A stretch of DNA of 64,000 nt from Rs1 sp038900335 (GTDB lineage: Bacteria > Pseudomonadota > Gammaproteobacteria > Pseudomonadales > Balneatricaceae), in the NCBI GenBank assembly GCA_038900335.1, contig JBBMRB010000013.1, positions 54,328-118,327 on the forward strand, given 5' to 3'. Positions 36,542 through 46,153 of this stretch are shown in pieces; position 1 is the first letter of the stretch; each line of letters begins with the position of its first letter. The notes under the pieces were generated by a model, which was not told where the DNA came from, ran no database searches, and saw nothing but the letters and a program-made list of their open reading frames with translations. Both the position numbers and the translations under genes were made by a program.

Positions 36542-36566
36542 GCGCTTTTATTGACAATAAAAGCGC
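36542..36566 (+). terminator. Hairpin after ureG
   Basis: Arms GCGCTTTTATTG and CAATAAAAGCGC are perfectly complementary around a single central A, 19 bases beyond the ureG stop. No long T run follows, so it may be a weak terminator or an mRNA 3'-end stabiliser. Confidence 0.6.
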
Positions 36567-36867
36567 ACATTTCATCACAGCACAGCCTAGTTTACTAAAT
36601 CTATGTATTTTTTTAATACAACATAAATTTAAATCCGACTTATCCCCTTCTCTTTATTACGATGGCTGTAGCATCTAACAATTAATAATTTATTTTCATT
36701 TTAAAAAATGTAAATTTCTAGAATATTGCTAAACTACTATATACTTTGGTGCAATAGAGTTTTGCTTAAGATCATTAAATAGTAATCAACACAAAGTACA
36801 CTGCTGTGAGCTATACTCTATTAAGGCTTGAGATAAGCCTCATCACTCACTATAATCATCACAACTA

Positions 36868-36952
36868 TTTAATTTAAAGCACACTATAATTTAAAGCACA
36901 CTATAATTTAAAGAGCGCTATAATTTAAAGAACACAATAGTTTAAAGAACAC
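36868..36952. repeat. 17-bp tandem repeat, 5 units
   Basis: Five consecutive 17-base units with consensus TATAATTTAAAGMACAC. The third carries GAGCGC at its end and the fifth begins AATAG. The array ends about 120 bases before the HDOD gene. Each unit contains a TATAAT-like hexamer. Confidence 0.93.
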
Positions 36953-37073
36953 ACTTAGCAAGGCGATTTATAGCGCTTAATTTATCAGTGTTTTAGGTCA
37001 AATGCGTTTTAAAAACATATTTAGCTATGATGCGCATAGGTAAACTCAAAATGAGTTATGGGATATCAAATCA

Positions 37074-38306
37074 ATGAATAGTAATACACAACTGAGCAAA
37101 CAGACACTAATGGCTAGGCAAGCTATTTTTGATGCAAATATGAACACTGTTGCCTATGAATTACTATATCGATCAGATGATAATAACCATGCTGTTTTTG
37201 ATTTTTCCGGTTCATTAGCCACTATTGACGCACTATTAAACTCGTACACATCAGTCTATCAAAATGACAGCTTGACTCGCCTACCTGCGTTCATCAATAT
37301 GACTTACGATCTAATAGTCAAAAACACACTCCCTAAACTACCAGGTAACAAGATTGTTCTAGAAATTCTAGAAGATATGGATGTGACCCAAGAGCTGGTC
37401 GATAGCGTAAAATCCTTACGTGCAAAAGGTTATGTATTGGCCTTAGACGATTTTCTATACGATGACAAATACTTGCCGCTCATCAAACTTGTGCAAATTA
37501 TTAAAATTGATGTGCTCAATATGAGCTTTGAACAAGTCACTGAACAAGTAAACCATCTCAAACCTTACAAAGTCTCATTGCTTGCTGAAAAAATTGAAGA
37601 TCACGCGATGTTCGATCATTGCAAAAATTTAGGTTTTAAACTATTTCAAGGCTACTTTTTATCTAAACCTAAAATTATCAAAGGTGCAAAAGTCAGCAGC
37701 TCGCAAGTTGAATTACTCAGTATCGTTCGAGCAGCTCAAGAACCAAAGATAACGTCTGCAGAGTTAGAAAAGTTAATTTTAAGAGAACCTGTTTTTGCAT
37801 TTAAATTGTTACGTATTGTCAACTCTAGTGCCAACGGTTTAGTGCGTGAAATCAGTTCTATTAAAGAAGCCATTAATATATTAGGTATTCCTGAAGTAAA
37901 AAAATGGGCGCTTATCATTGTGCTTGTCTCTGACGAAAACAAACCAACAGAGCTATCAAGACAGCTGTTAATCAGAGGCCGAATGAGTGAGAAAGTCGCA
38001 CAGGATTCGAACATAACAGAATTATCAGGTTATATGATCGCCGGTATGATGTCTGGTGTTGATGCCCTGCTCGATATCGAAATGAAGGATCTATTATCGC
38101 AAGTGCCATTATCGAATGATATTAAATCCGCCATCTCTGAAAACAAAGGAACTATGGGCAACATACTTAAAAACACCATTGATTTCAGCCAGGGAAAACT
38201 GGAATTACTACCCGCCAACATTGAACATGAAATATATGACAACGCCTATAAGGAAAGCTTGAATTGGGTGAGCGAATTAATGCAAACCATCTCTAAAGAC
38301 TCTTAA
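37074..38306 (+). CDS. HDOD domain protein with degenerate EAL domain
   Basis: 410 residues. The N-terminal half is an EAL-like fold where the catalytic EAL is replaced (AYELLYR) and the DDFG motif reads LDDFLYD, so phosphodiesterase activity is unlikely. The C-terminal half is an HDOD output domain (ISSIKEAINILGIPEVKKWA). This YuxH/CdgJ-type architecture affects motility and biofilm in Vibrio by an unclear mechanism. The ATG is preceded by a loose GGGA. It is monocistronic and downstream of a tandem array. Confidence 0.9.
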   Translation: MNSNTQLSKQTLMARQAIFDANMNTVAYELLYRSDDNNHAVFDFSGSLATIDALLNSYTSVYQNDSLTRLPAFINMTYDLIVKNTLPKLPGNKIVLEILEDMDVTQELVDSVKSLRAKGYVLALDDFLYDDKYLPLIKLVQIIKIDVLNMSFEQVTEQVNHLKPYKVSLLAEKIEDHAMFDHCKNLGFKLFQGYFLSKPKIIKGAKVSSSQVELLSIVRAAQEPKITSAELEKLILREPVFAFKLLRIVNSSANGLVREISSIKEAINILGIPEVKKWALIIVLVSDENKPTELSRQLLIRGRMSEKVAQDSNITELSGYMIAGMMSGVDALLDIEMKDLLSQVPLSNDIKSAISENKGTMGNILKNTIDFSQGKLELLPANIEHEIYDNAYKESLNWVSELMQTISKDS

Positions 38307-38821
38307 TAAATATAATACGTAGATATTATCCATTGACTATTAAGGATAATACTACGTATGTTAAACACCTACTAACAACCGTAAGTTGCCACCAACTAGC
38401 CATCATTTTAATAGCTTGCTCGCTACAAAAAAAACTGCTATAAGCACGCCATTCTAACGCTTCAAAAATCATTAACACTGTCATCTTCTTTGAAAATGTC
38501 TTCGTCACCACCTATTCATCCAAACGAATAACTTATTGTAAGCTTTAATTTTTTTCGTCTACAACATTAACAGCAATGATTTTTGTTGTCTATTTGAGTC
38601 AGTTATTTAACTTGTTGATAATAAATTAAATATTTTGTACAACAATCTTTTTTTAATGCCAATTGTTGCCTATATTAAACACGAGGTTCACCATAACAGC
38701 TTACTTATATACCACCTTTAAACTCGCTTTTTTATAAAGTTTACTTGCTAGCGTATATTTGTATTTTTAATAAAAGAACAGATTGAACAATGTTTTTTTA
38801 TGACTATCCATAGAGGGATTT
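38307..38821. other. Intergenic region between HDOD and chemoreceptor genes
   Basis: 515 bases with no gene I can support. It starts with a long imperfect inverted repeat (38316-38358). A 61-codon minus-strand frame (38326-38511) overlaps that repeat and is not family-like. The rest is very AT-rich and should hold the chemoreceptor promoter. Confidence 0.5.
38316..38358. terminator. Long bulged hairpin after the HDOD gene
   Basis: TACGTAGATATTATCC pairs with GGATAATACTACGTA through 15 base pairs with one bulged A and a 12-base loop, 9 bases after the stop. No T run follows. It is probably a terminator or 3' structure, though it could be a mobile-element relic. Confidence 0.5.
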
Positions 38822-40453
38822 ATGTTAAATAATATTTCAATTAAGCTTAAACTGATTTTTACTTCAATTATATCCATTGCTGGATTAACCATTATTTTAG
38901 GTGTAGCGCTTGCAGAGCTAGATAAAGCAGAAAGTGCCGTCGTGCGTTTATATGATGATAGAATAGTACCACTTGAAGATTTAAAAGTAATAGCTGATGA
39001 TTATGCTGTATCTGTAATAGATGCTGTAAACAAAGCCAACGCAGGTATATTTAATGTCGAGCAGACATTAGCCCTTATCCATAAGTCTAACGTTGAAATT
39101 AAAGAAAAATGGAAAAAATACACGCAAACATCACTAACAAAAGAAGAAGCTATTTTAGTAAAAGATGCAGAGACTCTTTTTTTAAGCGCCGATGCAGCCA
39201 TCAGCCAAACTATTATTGAATTGAATAAATTCCAAGGTAATGTGCTTGGCCAATTAGATCATTTAGACGGCCCTCTCTATCAGACAATTGATCCAATTAG
39301 CGACAAAATAAATGAGCTAATAAGTTTACAATTATCTGTCGCAAAAACAGAAAGACTCTACATCAGTGAGTCGTATCACGATATGTTAGTTATTTTCTTT
39401 ATTATAGCAGCAGCTATTTTCCTGATTATCATCACGATATCTTACTTGCTTTATCAGGGGCTGATGAAACCTATTACCCATATGGAAAAGGTCATAAAAC
39501 AAATATCGACCAAGTCAGATATCACCTTAAGAATACAGGATATCGGCTCTAACGAACTAGGTAGAATAGCCGCTAGCTTTAACGAAATGATTGAACAAAT
39601 GTCCTCCATTATTACTTTAATTGCCAGTACTACCCAAAAACTAGGTGACACCTCTGCTGAAATGACCCGAATTAGCGGCAATTCTAATCAGAGCTCTAAC
39701 CTACAACTTCAATCCATAGAGCAAGTATCCATTGCCATGAACCAAATGGTACAGGCATCACAGGAAATAGCCCACAATGCGAGTCTGGCCGATCAAAACG
39801 CCCGTCAAACCAGTTCTTTAGCTAGAGATGGCAATACAGTAGTATCTCAAGCCGTGTTGGCAACAAACGATTTAGTTATGGATGTAGAGCAAGTTTCTAG
39901 TAAGATAAAAACACTCGAGCAAGATAGTGAGAACATAGGGACAATTGTCGACGTCATTAAAAGTATTGCTGAGCAAACGAATTTGCTGGCGTTAAATGCA
40001 GCTATTGAAGCGGCAAGGGCTGGAGATCAAGGACGCGGATTCGCAGTCGTCGCGGATGAAGTCAGAACTCTCTCTCAAAGGACCCAAATGTCTACTCAGC
40101 AGATACAAGAGGCTATCGATCGTTTACAACAAGGCACTAATAACGCGGTAGCCGCTATGACTCAAGGCCAAACTAAGGCAATAGATGCAGGAGAAAAAGC
40201 CTTACAAGCTAGTGAGACTCTGGATACCATAGAAAAATCAGTTAACGTTATTACTGATATCAATTCGTTAATAGCCAGTGCTATTTACCAGCAGACGGCG
40301 GTATCAGAAGATATCAATAAATCATTGAGCGAAATACAACAGATTTCAACTGAATCAAACCAAGATTCTAGTAAAATGTCTACTTTTAGTGGCGAGTTGT
40401 TCAACTTATCCAAAGACTTACAAGAGTCTGTAAAAAAATTCCGCGTTGCCTAA
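38822..40453 (+). CDS. Methyl-accepting chemotaxis protein (four-helix-bundle sensor)
   Basis: 543-residue chemoreceptor. The first membrane helix is at about residues 10-31 and the second at 188-213, enclosing a periplasmic helical region of about 155 residues like the 4HB_MCP family (including the ERLYISESYHDM segment before TM2). HAMP spans about 214-265, then the signalling hairpin with tip AEQTNLLALNAAIEAARAGD near residues 383-402. The C-terminus lacks a CheR-docking pentapeptide. AGAGGG precedes the ATG. The ligand is unknown. Confidence 0.95.
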   Translation: MLNNISIKLKLIFTSIISIAGLTIILGVALAELDKAESAVVRLYDDRIVPLEDLKVIADDYAVSVIDAVNKANAGIFNVEQTLALIHKSNVEIKEKWKKYTQTSLTKEEAILVKDAETLFLSADAAISQTIIELNKFQGNVLGQLDHLDGPLYQTIDPISDKINELISLQLSVAKTERLYISESYHDMLVIFFIIAAAIFLIIITISYLLYQGLMKPITHMEKVIKQISTKSDITLRIQDIGSNELGRIAASFNEMIEQMSSIITLIASTTQKLGDTSAEMTRISGNSNQSSNLQLQSIEQVSIAMNQMVQASQEIAHNASLADQNARQTSSLARDGNTVVSQAVLATNDLVMDVEQVSSKIKTLEQDSENIGTIVDVIKSIAEQTNLLALNAAIEAARAGDQGRGFAVVADEVRTLSQRTQMSTQQIQEAIDRLQQGTNNAVAAMTQGQTKAIDAGEKALQASETLDTIEKSVNVITDINSLIASAIYQQTAVSEDINKSLSEIQQISTESNQDSSKMSTFSGELFNLSKDLQESVKKFRVA

Positions 40454-40475
40454 TACCAAGTAGTGGCTACAAAAC

Positions 40476-40508
40476 CAGTCGCCAATTGTCACTTACAATT
40501 GGCGACTG
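40476..40508 (+). terminator. Perfect 14-bp hairpin after the chemoreceptor
   Basis: CAGTCGCCAATTGT and ACAATTGGCGACTG with a 5-base loop, 22 bases after the stop. No T run follows, so termination may need Rho or the structure may protect the mRNA end. Confidence 0.65.
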
Positions 40509-40676
40509 ACATAAACCGTTAGTGCCCAAATCAATAGATCGAAGCTGCTCGTTAACAGCACTATTTTAAGGTAGCTATAACAATACAGCCTCATAAAAAC
40601 CACCTTAGTTTAGTCAATCTCACTATCATGATATGCTCTATCTTGCCTCCCCTATTTACCGGTTCAAATAGTCCCT

Positions 40677-41459
40677 ATGAATATCAGCGTTTTTATTAAA
40701 GAGTTTTGGATATTTGGCTTAAAACAAGCTAACGCTAGTCTATTTGGCGGCTTTTTACTGTTTGTTATGCTCATCACTAGCCAGTGGTATCCACTAGAGA
40801 GCCTGCATCGCTACGATTTTATTTTCCTTGCCGCTATTTTCTTCCAGCTTTTTCTACTCGCTTTTAAATTTGAGACCCTACGAGAGTCTCTTGTTATCGT
40901 CATTTTTCACCTCGTTGCCACCCTGATGGAACTGTTCAAAACATCTGATGCCATTGGCTCTTGGTCCTACCCCGAAGAATATTTTTTTGGTATTGCCAAC
41001 GTGCCATTATTTACCGGGTTTATGTACAGCGCCGTCGGTAGTTATATCGCTAGAGCTTGGCGTATCTTTGATTTCAAGTATTCATATTACCCCAACAAGA
41101 AAGCGACGATAGTGTTGGTTTGTTTAATCTATTTAAACTTTTTTAGTCACCATTACATTTGGGATATTAGATGGTTGTTATTAATAGTAACTATTGTTCT
41201 TTTTCATCGCACACATGTGTATTATAAAATCATAACGACACACCGAAATATGCCACTGCTATTAGGTTGGCTCCTAGTTGCACTGTTTATTTGGTTTGCT
41301 GAGAATATAGCGACATATGCAAACATATGGATATACCCTAATCAGCACGACGCATGGCAAATGGTGCCCATTGCCAAACTTAGTTCGTGGTTTTTGCTAA
41401 TGCTACTTAGCTTTGTATTAGTGTCCTTGATTAATCAAATAAAACTGCATCGCCAATAA
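40677..41459 (+). CDS. DUF817 family membrane protein
   Basis: 260-residue inner-membrane protein with about eight hydrophobic segments. It matches the uncharacterised DUF817 family, with landmarks FETLRESLVIVIFH, MELFKTSDAIGSWSYPE (core FKTSDAIGSWSYPE) and WFAENIATYANIWIYP. Its function is unknown. It lies 18 bases upstream of a RutR-like regulator, so the two are likely cotranscribed, pointing to pyrimidine or amide nitrogen metabolism. No ribosome binding site is obvious before the ATG. Confidence 0.85.
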   Translation: MNISVFIKEFWIFGLKQANASLFGGFLLFVMLITSQWYPLESLHRYDFIFLAAIFFQLFLLAFKFETLRESLVIVIFHLVATLMELFKTSDAIGSWSYPEEYFFGIANVPLFTGFMYSAVGSYIARAWRIFDFKYSYYPNKKATIVLVCLIYLNFFSHHYIWDIRWLLLIVTIVLFHRTHVYYKIITTHRNMPLLLGWLLVALFIWFAENIATYANIWIYPNQHDAWQMVPIAKLSSWFLLMLLSFVLVSLINQIKLHRQ

Positions 41460-41477
41460 AGAGGCTTAGCTATTAAT

Positions 41478-42098
41478 ATGGCAGCTATTCGAGAACGTAA
41501 ACAAAGTATTATCTTAAAAGCGGCTGGAGAGGTATTTGCAAGCAATGGTTATGATGGCACAAAAATTGTTGATATAGCCAATAAAATCAATGTGCCAAAA
41601 GCTAATATTTTCTACTACTTTACAAACAAAGAAAAACTATATAACAGTGTTCTAGAAAGCTTTATACAACCGCTACTATTAGCAACGAAACCGTTTGATG
41701 AATATGATGATCCGGCAACAGCGCTAACAGATTACATTAAGTTGAAAATTGAAATTTCGCAACAACACCCATTCGCCTCTAAAGTATTTGCAAGTGAAAT
41801 GTTACGCGGCGCGCCACATTTATCTAAAGACATCATCGAGCAATTAACACAGCAAACTCAAAGCGCCTGTGCTAAATTGCAAAGCTGGGTTGATCAGGGC
41901 TTAATGGATGATATTAACCCACTACATCTTCTGTTTAGTTTATGGGCTTCCACTCAAACATATGCCGACTTTAACTGGCAAATTAAGCTACATTTAAACA
42001 CCGAAGAATTAACAGACAGTGATTACCAGCTGGCAACACAGACTCTCACTAAAATAATTCTTAAAGGATGTGGAATAAGCGCTAAAAAACTTACTTAA
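41478..42098 (+). CDS. TetR-family regulator, RutR-like
   Basis: 206-residue one-component regulator. The N-terminal helix-turn-helix is readable (IVDIANKINVPKANIFYYF). The C-terminal ligand domain resembles E. coli RutR, which binds uracil and controls pyrimidine catabolism: HPFASKVFASEMLRGAPHL and LHLLFSLWASTQTYADF are the matching stretches. No rut genes are in the window. DUF817 upstream and the urease block 5 kb away make a nitrogen-scavenging regulon plausible. I infer RutR-like, not RutR itself. Confidence 0.87.
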   Translation: MAAIRERKQSIILKAAGEVFASNGYDGTKIVDIANKINVPKANIFYYFTNKEKLYNSVLESFIQPLLLATKPFDEYDDPATALTDYIKLKIEISQQHPFASKVFASEMLRGAPHLSKDIIEQLTQQTQSACAKLQSWVDQGLMDDINPLHLLFSLWASTQTYADFNWQIKLHLNTEELTDSDYQLATQTLTKIILKGCGISAKKLT

Positions 42099-42195
42099 TC
42101 CGACATTATTTGAATCTAATTATGGTAAATATAAGTATTATAACTATGTACTAGATTTTTTTAAAATTTATATAACTATGAAGAAACAACAATAA

Positions 42196-42435
42196 ATGAT
42201 GACACAAACTGATTTTTTTAATCAACTGCAACAACTCTCTCTAAATGAATTAGATAAAATTTACAACGATGTGCTGATTCTTGCCAAACAGAAGAAAGAG
42301 AAAATGCTCAATCACGAAAAAAGAAATATTTTTGCTCTGCCTAAAGTGCAAACCAGCGGCCAAAAAGCAGCAGATCTAGCGAATCAATTAAATTTAGATA
42401 TTACCGGTTTAATGCGTGAGATATCTAAAAAATAG
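42196..42435 (+). CDS. Small hypothetical protein
   Basis: 79 residues, charged and mostly helical, with a Lys-rich middle (KQKKEKML) and a second helix near the C-terminus. I do not recognise a family. Two consecutive ATG codons begin the frame. It is convergent with the NAD-kinase-like gene, ending 16 bases before that gene's stop. Amino-acid composition looks like a real protein, but support is limited. Confidence 0.5.
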   Translation: MMTQTDFFNQLQQLSLNELDKIYNDVLILAKQKKEKMLNHEKRNIFALPKVQTSGQKAADLANQLNLDITGLMREISKK

Positions 42436-42451
42436 AAACTCTTAGCATCGG

Positions 42452-43570
42452 CTAAACCGACGCTACTCGATACAGTACCTTATCGTGATATCCGGTAGTA
42501 ATAGCAATAACACCGCTAAAGAGCTCATTGACTTGCTCATCATTACTATCGCATATTAACGCTCTACCTTGTAATGCGTTGAGTTTTGTTTTGGTTGCAA
42601 TCACTTGCAAATTATCCTTGCCAACCCTTAATAATAACTCGCTTGATAACTGCTGATTACCGCGTCCAATAATATGCCCTTGACCACCGATAACGGTCAC
42701 TATAATTTTTGTCGGCCGCCCTTTTGTTAGCGTTAATAATTGCTCACTAGTACAGTCGGCTGCGATAAGCTCACCGTTTTTAACTAGATCAACACCTAAT
42801 AAAGTATTGGCCAAACCTAGCTCCCTCATTACCGCTTCTACTGTTGTTCCAGAACCGATAATGTAAAACACATCATCTTCCATGAACTCTACAACATCAG
42901 CTGCAATATCAGCAATAACCAGTACTTCGACTTCTTTGCCTGAACTTTTTACATTTTGTAAATAGCGATGTTCACTAGGCACTTGCATCTGAGCATAGTA
43001 TTTAGCCCTAACTCTACCTTGGCGAAAGGCCTGCTCATCTATGTCCCTGACTTCCTGCTCAAGCAGTGTTAGCATTTGACCATCAACTAGCATCGCCACT
43101 ATTTCACCTGCTGCTTTAGGCGTTATTGCATACACACCTGAGTGTATTTTCACTCCTGCAGGTATACCTAGCACCGTTAAACTTTGAGGAGCCACATTTG
43201 CGATATTGCGCGCGGTGCCATCACCACCGGCAAATAACAGCAAATCAATACCTTGTTCAACAAGATCTAATACTGCTTGTTCAGTATCTTGGGCACTGGT
43301 TTGGCCTTGTGTACTGCCAAGTACAGTCACGTTAAAACCAAGTTGCTTAGCAATGTCTTCGCCCATTTGATGAGGATAGGTTACTATTTCAATATTTTTA
43401 CCAGCGATGACCTGCAATGCTTGGCCTGTACGCTTATTAGCCATCAGTGGCGCACCTAAAGATAGTGCTTTAGCAACGATATCTGAGCCATCACTACCCT
43501 TTAAGCCAACACTGCCACCGATACCTGCGAGTGGGTTAATAATCAGCCCTAATTTGAACGCTTTCGACAC
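42452..43570 (-). CDS. ATP-NAD kinase family protein (AcoX-like)
   Basis: 372 residues. The N-terminal part has the diacylglycerol/NAD kinase fold with LGLIINPLAGIGGSVGLKG and the phosphate-binding GGDGTARN. The C-terminal half matches the AcoX-like branch found widely in gammaproteobacteria rather than the housekeeping NAD kinase. A GTG start follows GAGGA at ideal spacing. It is 14 bases downstream of the PilZ gene and therefore cotranscribed. Substrate not proven. Confidence 0.85.
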   Translation of the reverse strand: MSKAFKLGLIINPLAGIGGSVGLKGSDGSDIVAKALSLGAPLMANKRTGQALQVIAGKNIEIVTYPHQMGEDIAKQLGFNVTVLGSTQGQTSAQDTEQAVLDLVEQGIDLLLFAGGDGTARNIANVAPQSLTVLGIPAGVKIHSGVYAITPKAAGEIVAMLVDGQMLTLLEQEVRDIDEQAFRQGRVRAKYYAQMQVPSEHRYLQNVKSSGKEVEVLVIADIAADVVEFMEDDVFYIIGSGTTVEAVMRELGLANTLLGVDLVKNGELIAADCTSEQLLTLTKGRPTKIIVTVIGGQGHIIGRGNQQLSSELLLRVGKDNLQVIATKTKLNALQGRALICDSNDEQVNELFSGVIAITTGYHDKVLYRVASV

Positions 43571-43584
43571 TTTAATTCCTCGTT

Positions 43585-44211
43585 TTAGTCATTTATATAA
43601 CCAAGCGCTGCCAGTGCTTGCTTATAAACATATGCCGCTATTAGTACTTTATTCTCATCTTCTAAATCATCAAATTGGAAACCATGTGTGTATACCCCTT
43701 GCTCAGACATACGTGCTGATTTTAATTGTACTGATGTCAACACAACTTGGTCTACGCCTGCAATTTGTAGCCTCAATGTAATAAAAAATTCATCGCCAAT
43801 TTCACCGAGTATTAACGGGGCATCAATAGCTATGCCCTCTAATGAAATATCCGTGCACAGTACTATATTGGGTATATCTCTAATCCCAGCTAGCTTTGTG
43901 TTTTGATACTCAATAGCCACAGGCAAATGTAATTCAACACGCCTATTTTTACGAATATCGCTAACATTGATGGTTTTGGGATATTGCAGGTGCCAATAGC
44001 TATAAGGTTCGGTTAACGCTTTTATCAATTTCGAATCAAATGTGTATATCTGCCCTTGTGACATAATATGCACTTTAACATGCTTACCTTTTAATGAGGC
44101 AGCAGCTTTTACTACCATTTTATCTGTACTTGTTAGTACCACGCTGTGACCATCATGAAAGCCAAGCAACTGTGTCACTATACGCCGTTTAGGAGTGTGT
44201 GTTTCAATCAC
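43585..44211 (-). CDS. PilZ-domain c-di-GMP receptor (YcgR-like)
   Basis: 208 residues. The N-terminal about 95 residues form a YcgR-like beta domain (PilZN type). The C-terminal PilZ domain carries the c-di-GMP motifs RxxxR (within RKNRR) and DISLEG (the D/NxSxxG motif). It should bind c-di-GMP and may slow flagella or control another output. The start is a GTG without a good ribosome binding site and could be further upstream. It precedes the NAD-kinase-like gene by 14 bases. Confidence 0.88.
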   Translation of the reverse strand: MIETHTPKRRIVTQLLGFHDGHSVVLTSTDKMVVKAAASLKGKHVKVHIMSQGQIYTFDSKLIKALTEPYSYWHLQYPKTINVSDIRKNRRVELHLPVAIEYQNTKLAGIRDIPNIVLCTDISLEGIAIDAPLILGEIGDEFFITLRLQIAGVDQVVLTSVQLKSARMSEQGVYTHGFQFDDLEDENKVLIAAYVYKQALAALGYIND

Positions 44212-44368
44212 TACTTTTGAGCCGATAGCCGCAGTTATCGTGGTGAGTGAATCTATGGATCTGGCGATGATAGCAACCTTATTTTATATATCATTGTAAA
44301 ATTAACGCTGTTGATAGCATACTCTGTTTTAAAGAAGCGATAATACGCTCACTTAATTTTCTAAGCTA

Positions 44369-45505
44369 TCAATCTGTTTTAAAACCTAATTGCTTGATTT
44401 GCTGTAAGCGTTGCCCACTTAACTTTCCTGTTACTGTCAAGCTGTTAAACTCACGTCTTACGGGGTAATTTTTACGCAACAGATCAAAACGTTTTGCCTG
44501 ATTGTCGAACACTAAACTCGCTCTTAATTCCCGATCATCTCTAAAGGGATCGTACATCAGCGTCATTATCGCTAAATCAGTTATACCTTCATTAGCGCTA
44601 ATATTGGCTATCGCAGGCTCTGGTAGGTAATTGTCTAAAGAATCAGTAAAATCAAGTTGCAGCCACTGGCTAAGCGCCTTTTTCAACATAAAGGTACCGC
44701 GCATTTTGCCCTCTAAAGAGTGCCCTGCAATATGAGGTGTCGCGATATTCACTTTCTTTGCTAAAGCCATATCCACTTGCGGTTCGTATTCCCATACATC
44801 TAATACCGTCTTTACATCATCACGTTGTTGTAAAAAAGCTAATAAATCATCACCTTTGATAGCAGCTCCCCTACCGGCATTGAGTAAAATAGCGTTATCT
44901 TTGAGCTTATTGAGCTGCTTAGCTGTCATTAAATGATGGGTCGGGTGAGCTCCAGTAGTTACTAAAGGCGTGTGCATCACAATAATATCAGCGTTATTAA
45001 GGCACTCATCTAAATCACTAAAACCCGCTTCATTAATTGCTCTAGGAGGGTCGTTTAAGTATATTTTTTTAACACCAATAACACTTAGCCTATCTGCCAA
45101 ACGCTGGCCAACATTACCCACCCCAATAATAGCGACCGACTTATCTTGTAGTTTCTGTGATCTCTCATTTAACAGCAATGACAGACAACATATATCATAT
45201 TCTACAACAGCCTGAGCATTGCAACCTGGCGCACTACTAAAAGCAATATTGTGTCGCTCAAGATACTCAAGATCAATATGGTCTGTACCGATAGTTGCAC
45301 TAGCGACAAACTTAACACTTGTGCCCGCTAATAGTGCTTGATTGACTTTAGTGACTGAACGCACCAGCAACACATCAGTATCTACTAACTGCTCAGCCGT
45401 TAAAGTACGCCCATCTACCTTGGTTATTTTAGCGAGCCCTGCAAACATCTCATCGACCATTGGCATATTTTCATCTGCAACAATGGATAGTAATGGCTTA
45501 TTCAA
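44369..45505 (-). CDS. pdxB: Erythronate-4-phosphate dehydrogenase
   Basis: 378-residue NAD-dependent 2-hydroxyacid dehydrogenase of pyridoxal phosphate synthesis (DXP-dependent route). NAD-binding GVGNVGQRL, the catalytic Arg in NAGRGA, Glu in WEYEP and His in TPHIAGHS are present. The N-terminus VADENMP and the C-terminal PdxB dimerisation domain place it in PdxB rather than SerA. A TTG start is preceded by GGAAG. PdxB points to a gammaproteobacterium. Confidence 0.95.
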   Translation of the reverse strand: MNKPLLSIVADENMPMVDEMFAGLAKITKVDGRTLTAEQLVDTDVLLVRSVTKVNQALLAGTSVKFVASATIGTDHIDLEYLERHNIAFSSAPGCNAQAVVEYDICCLSLLLNERSQKLQDKSVAIIGVGNVGQRLADRLSVIGVKKIYLNDPPRAINEAGFSDLDECLNNADIIVMHTPLVTTGAHPTHHLMTAKQLNKLKDNAILLNAGRGAAIKGDDLLAFLQQRDDVKTVLDVWEYEPQVDMALAKKVNIATPHIAGHSLEGKMRGTFMLKKALSQWLQLDFTDSLDNYLPEPAIANISANEGITDLAIMTLMYDPFRDDRELRASLVFDNQAKRFDLLRKNYPVRREFNSLTVTGKLSGQRLQQIKQLGFKTD

Positions 45506-45600
45506 AAGTGTTGTCTTCCTAATATGATCTTAATAATACAAATTATATGTCAATAAAAACGACAGTATTAAAGCGCTAAATAACGAAGATTACTGGCTAT

Positions 45601-45972
45601 TTAAATGCTACGTTTAGAGCCATTCTCATCGATAGCAACAAATGTAAAACGCCCTTCTGTCACTTTTATTACTTGTTCACTGTGATGCCTTTGCACCCAA
45701 ACATCGACATTAATCGTAATGGAGGTATTACCTTTATTAATGACATTACAATAACAGCTGACATCATCACCTATATAAATAGGTTTTAAAAAAGTCATTG
45801 CTTCAACTGCCACTGTAACCACTCGTCCTTTCGCTACTTGAGCAGCATAATTACCGCTCGCCAAATCCATTCTGGCCATAATCCAACCACCAAAAATATC
45901 ACCATCTGGGTTGGCATCCGCAGGCATTGCGATTGTTCTTAAAGCAGGCATCGTTGTAGGTAAAGAAGACAT
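45601..45972 (-). CDS. Acyl-CoA thioesterase, YciA-like
   Basis: Hotdog-fold thioesterase of about 123 residues hydrolysing acyl-CoAs. Motifs: the GDIFGGWIMARMDLASG active-site segment (catalytic Asp in the central helix), VEAMTFLKPI and the C-terminal VTEGRFTFVAID. I chose the start at 45972 (MSSLPTTMPALRTIAMPADA family-like) over an open-frame start at 46041, which adds a non-family segment. Lies upstream of pdxB on the same strand and divergent to the asparaginase. Confidence 0.88.
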   Translation of the reverse strand: MSSLPTTMPALRTIAMPADANPDGDIFGGWIMARMDLASGNYAAQVAKGRVVTVAVEAMTFLKPIYIGDDVSCYCNVINKGNTSITINVDVWVQRHHSEQVIKVTEGRFTFVAIDENGSKRSI

Positions 45973-46153
45973 TGTATTTCCCAATCTAAATTTCATTAAT
46001 AACACTAATATAATTTTAACATTAACAAATTCAGTATCCACTATTAATCACAGATTCTCATCTCATTTATCAACATTATTGAACAGACTTATTTCTACTA
46101 AAAGCAGTTTTATGTTATATAACGTATACCGTATTTTTTATGAGCTGATTATT

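Larger units (their letters stand above)
36524..37073. other. Intergenic region between ureG and the HDOD gene
   Basis: 550 bases without a gene. It holds a palindromic hairpin just after ureG (36542-36566), a 17-bp tandem array (36868-36952) and the presumed promoter of the HDOD gene. No small open frame with a ribosome binding site was seen. Confidence 0.6.

Noticed and set aside
38326..38511. 61-codon minus-strand frame between the HDOD gene and chemoreceptor
   Set aside because: Overlaps a long palindrome and has an unusual composition without a known family.
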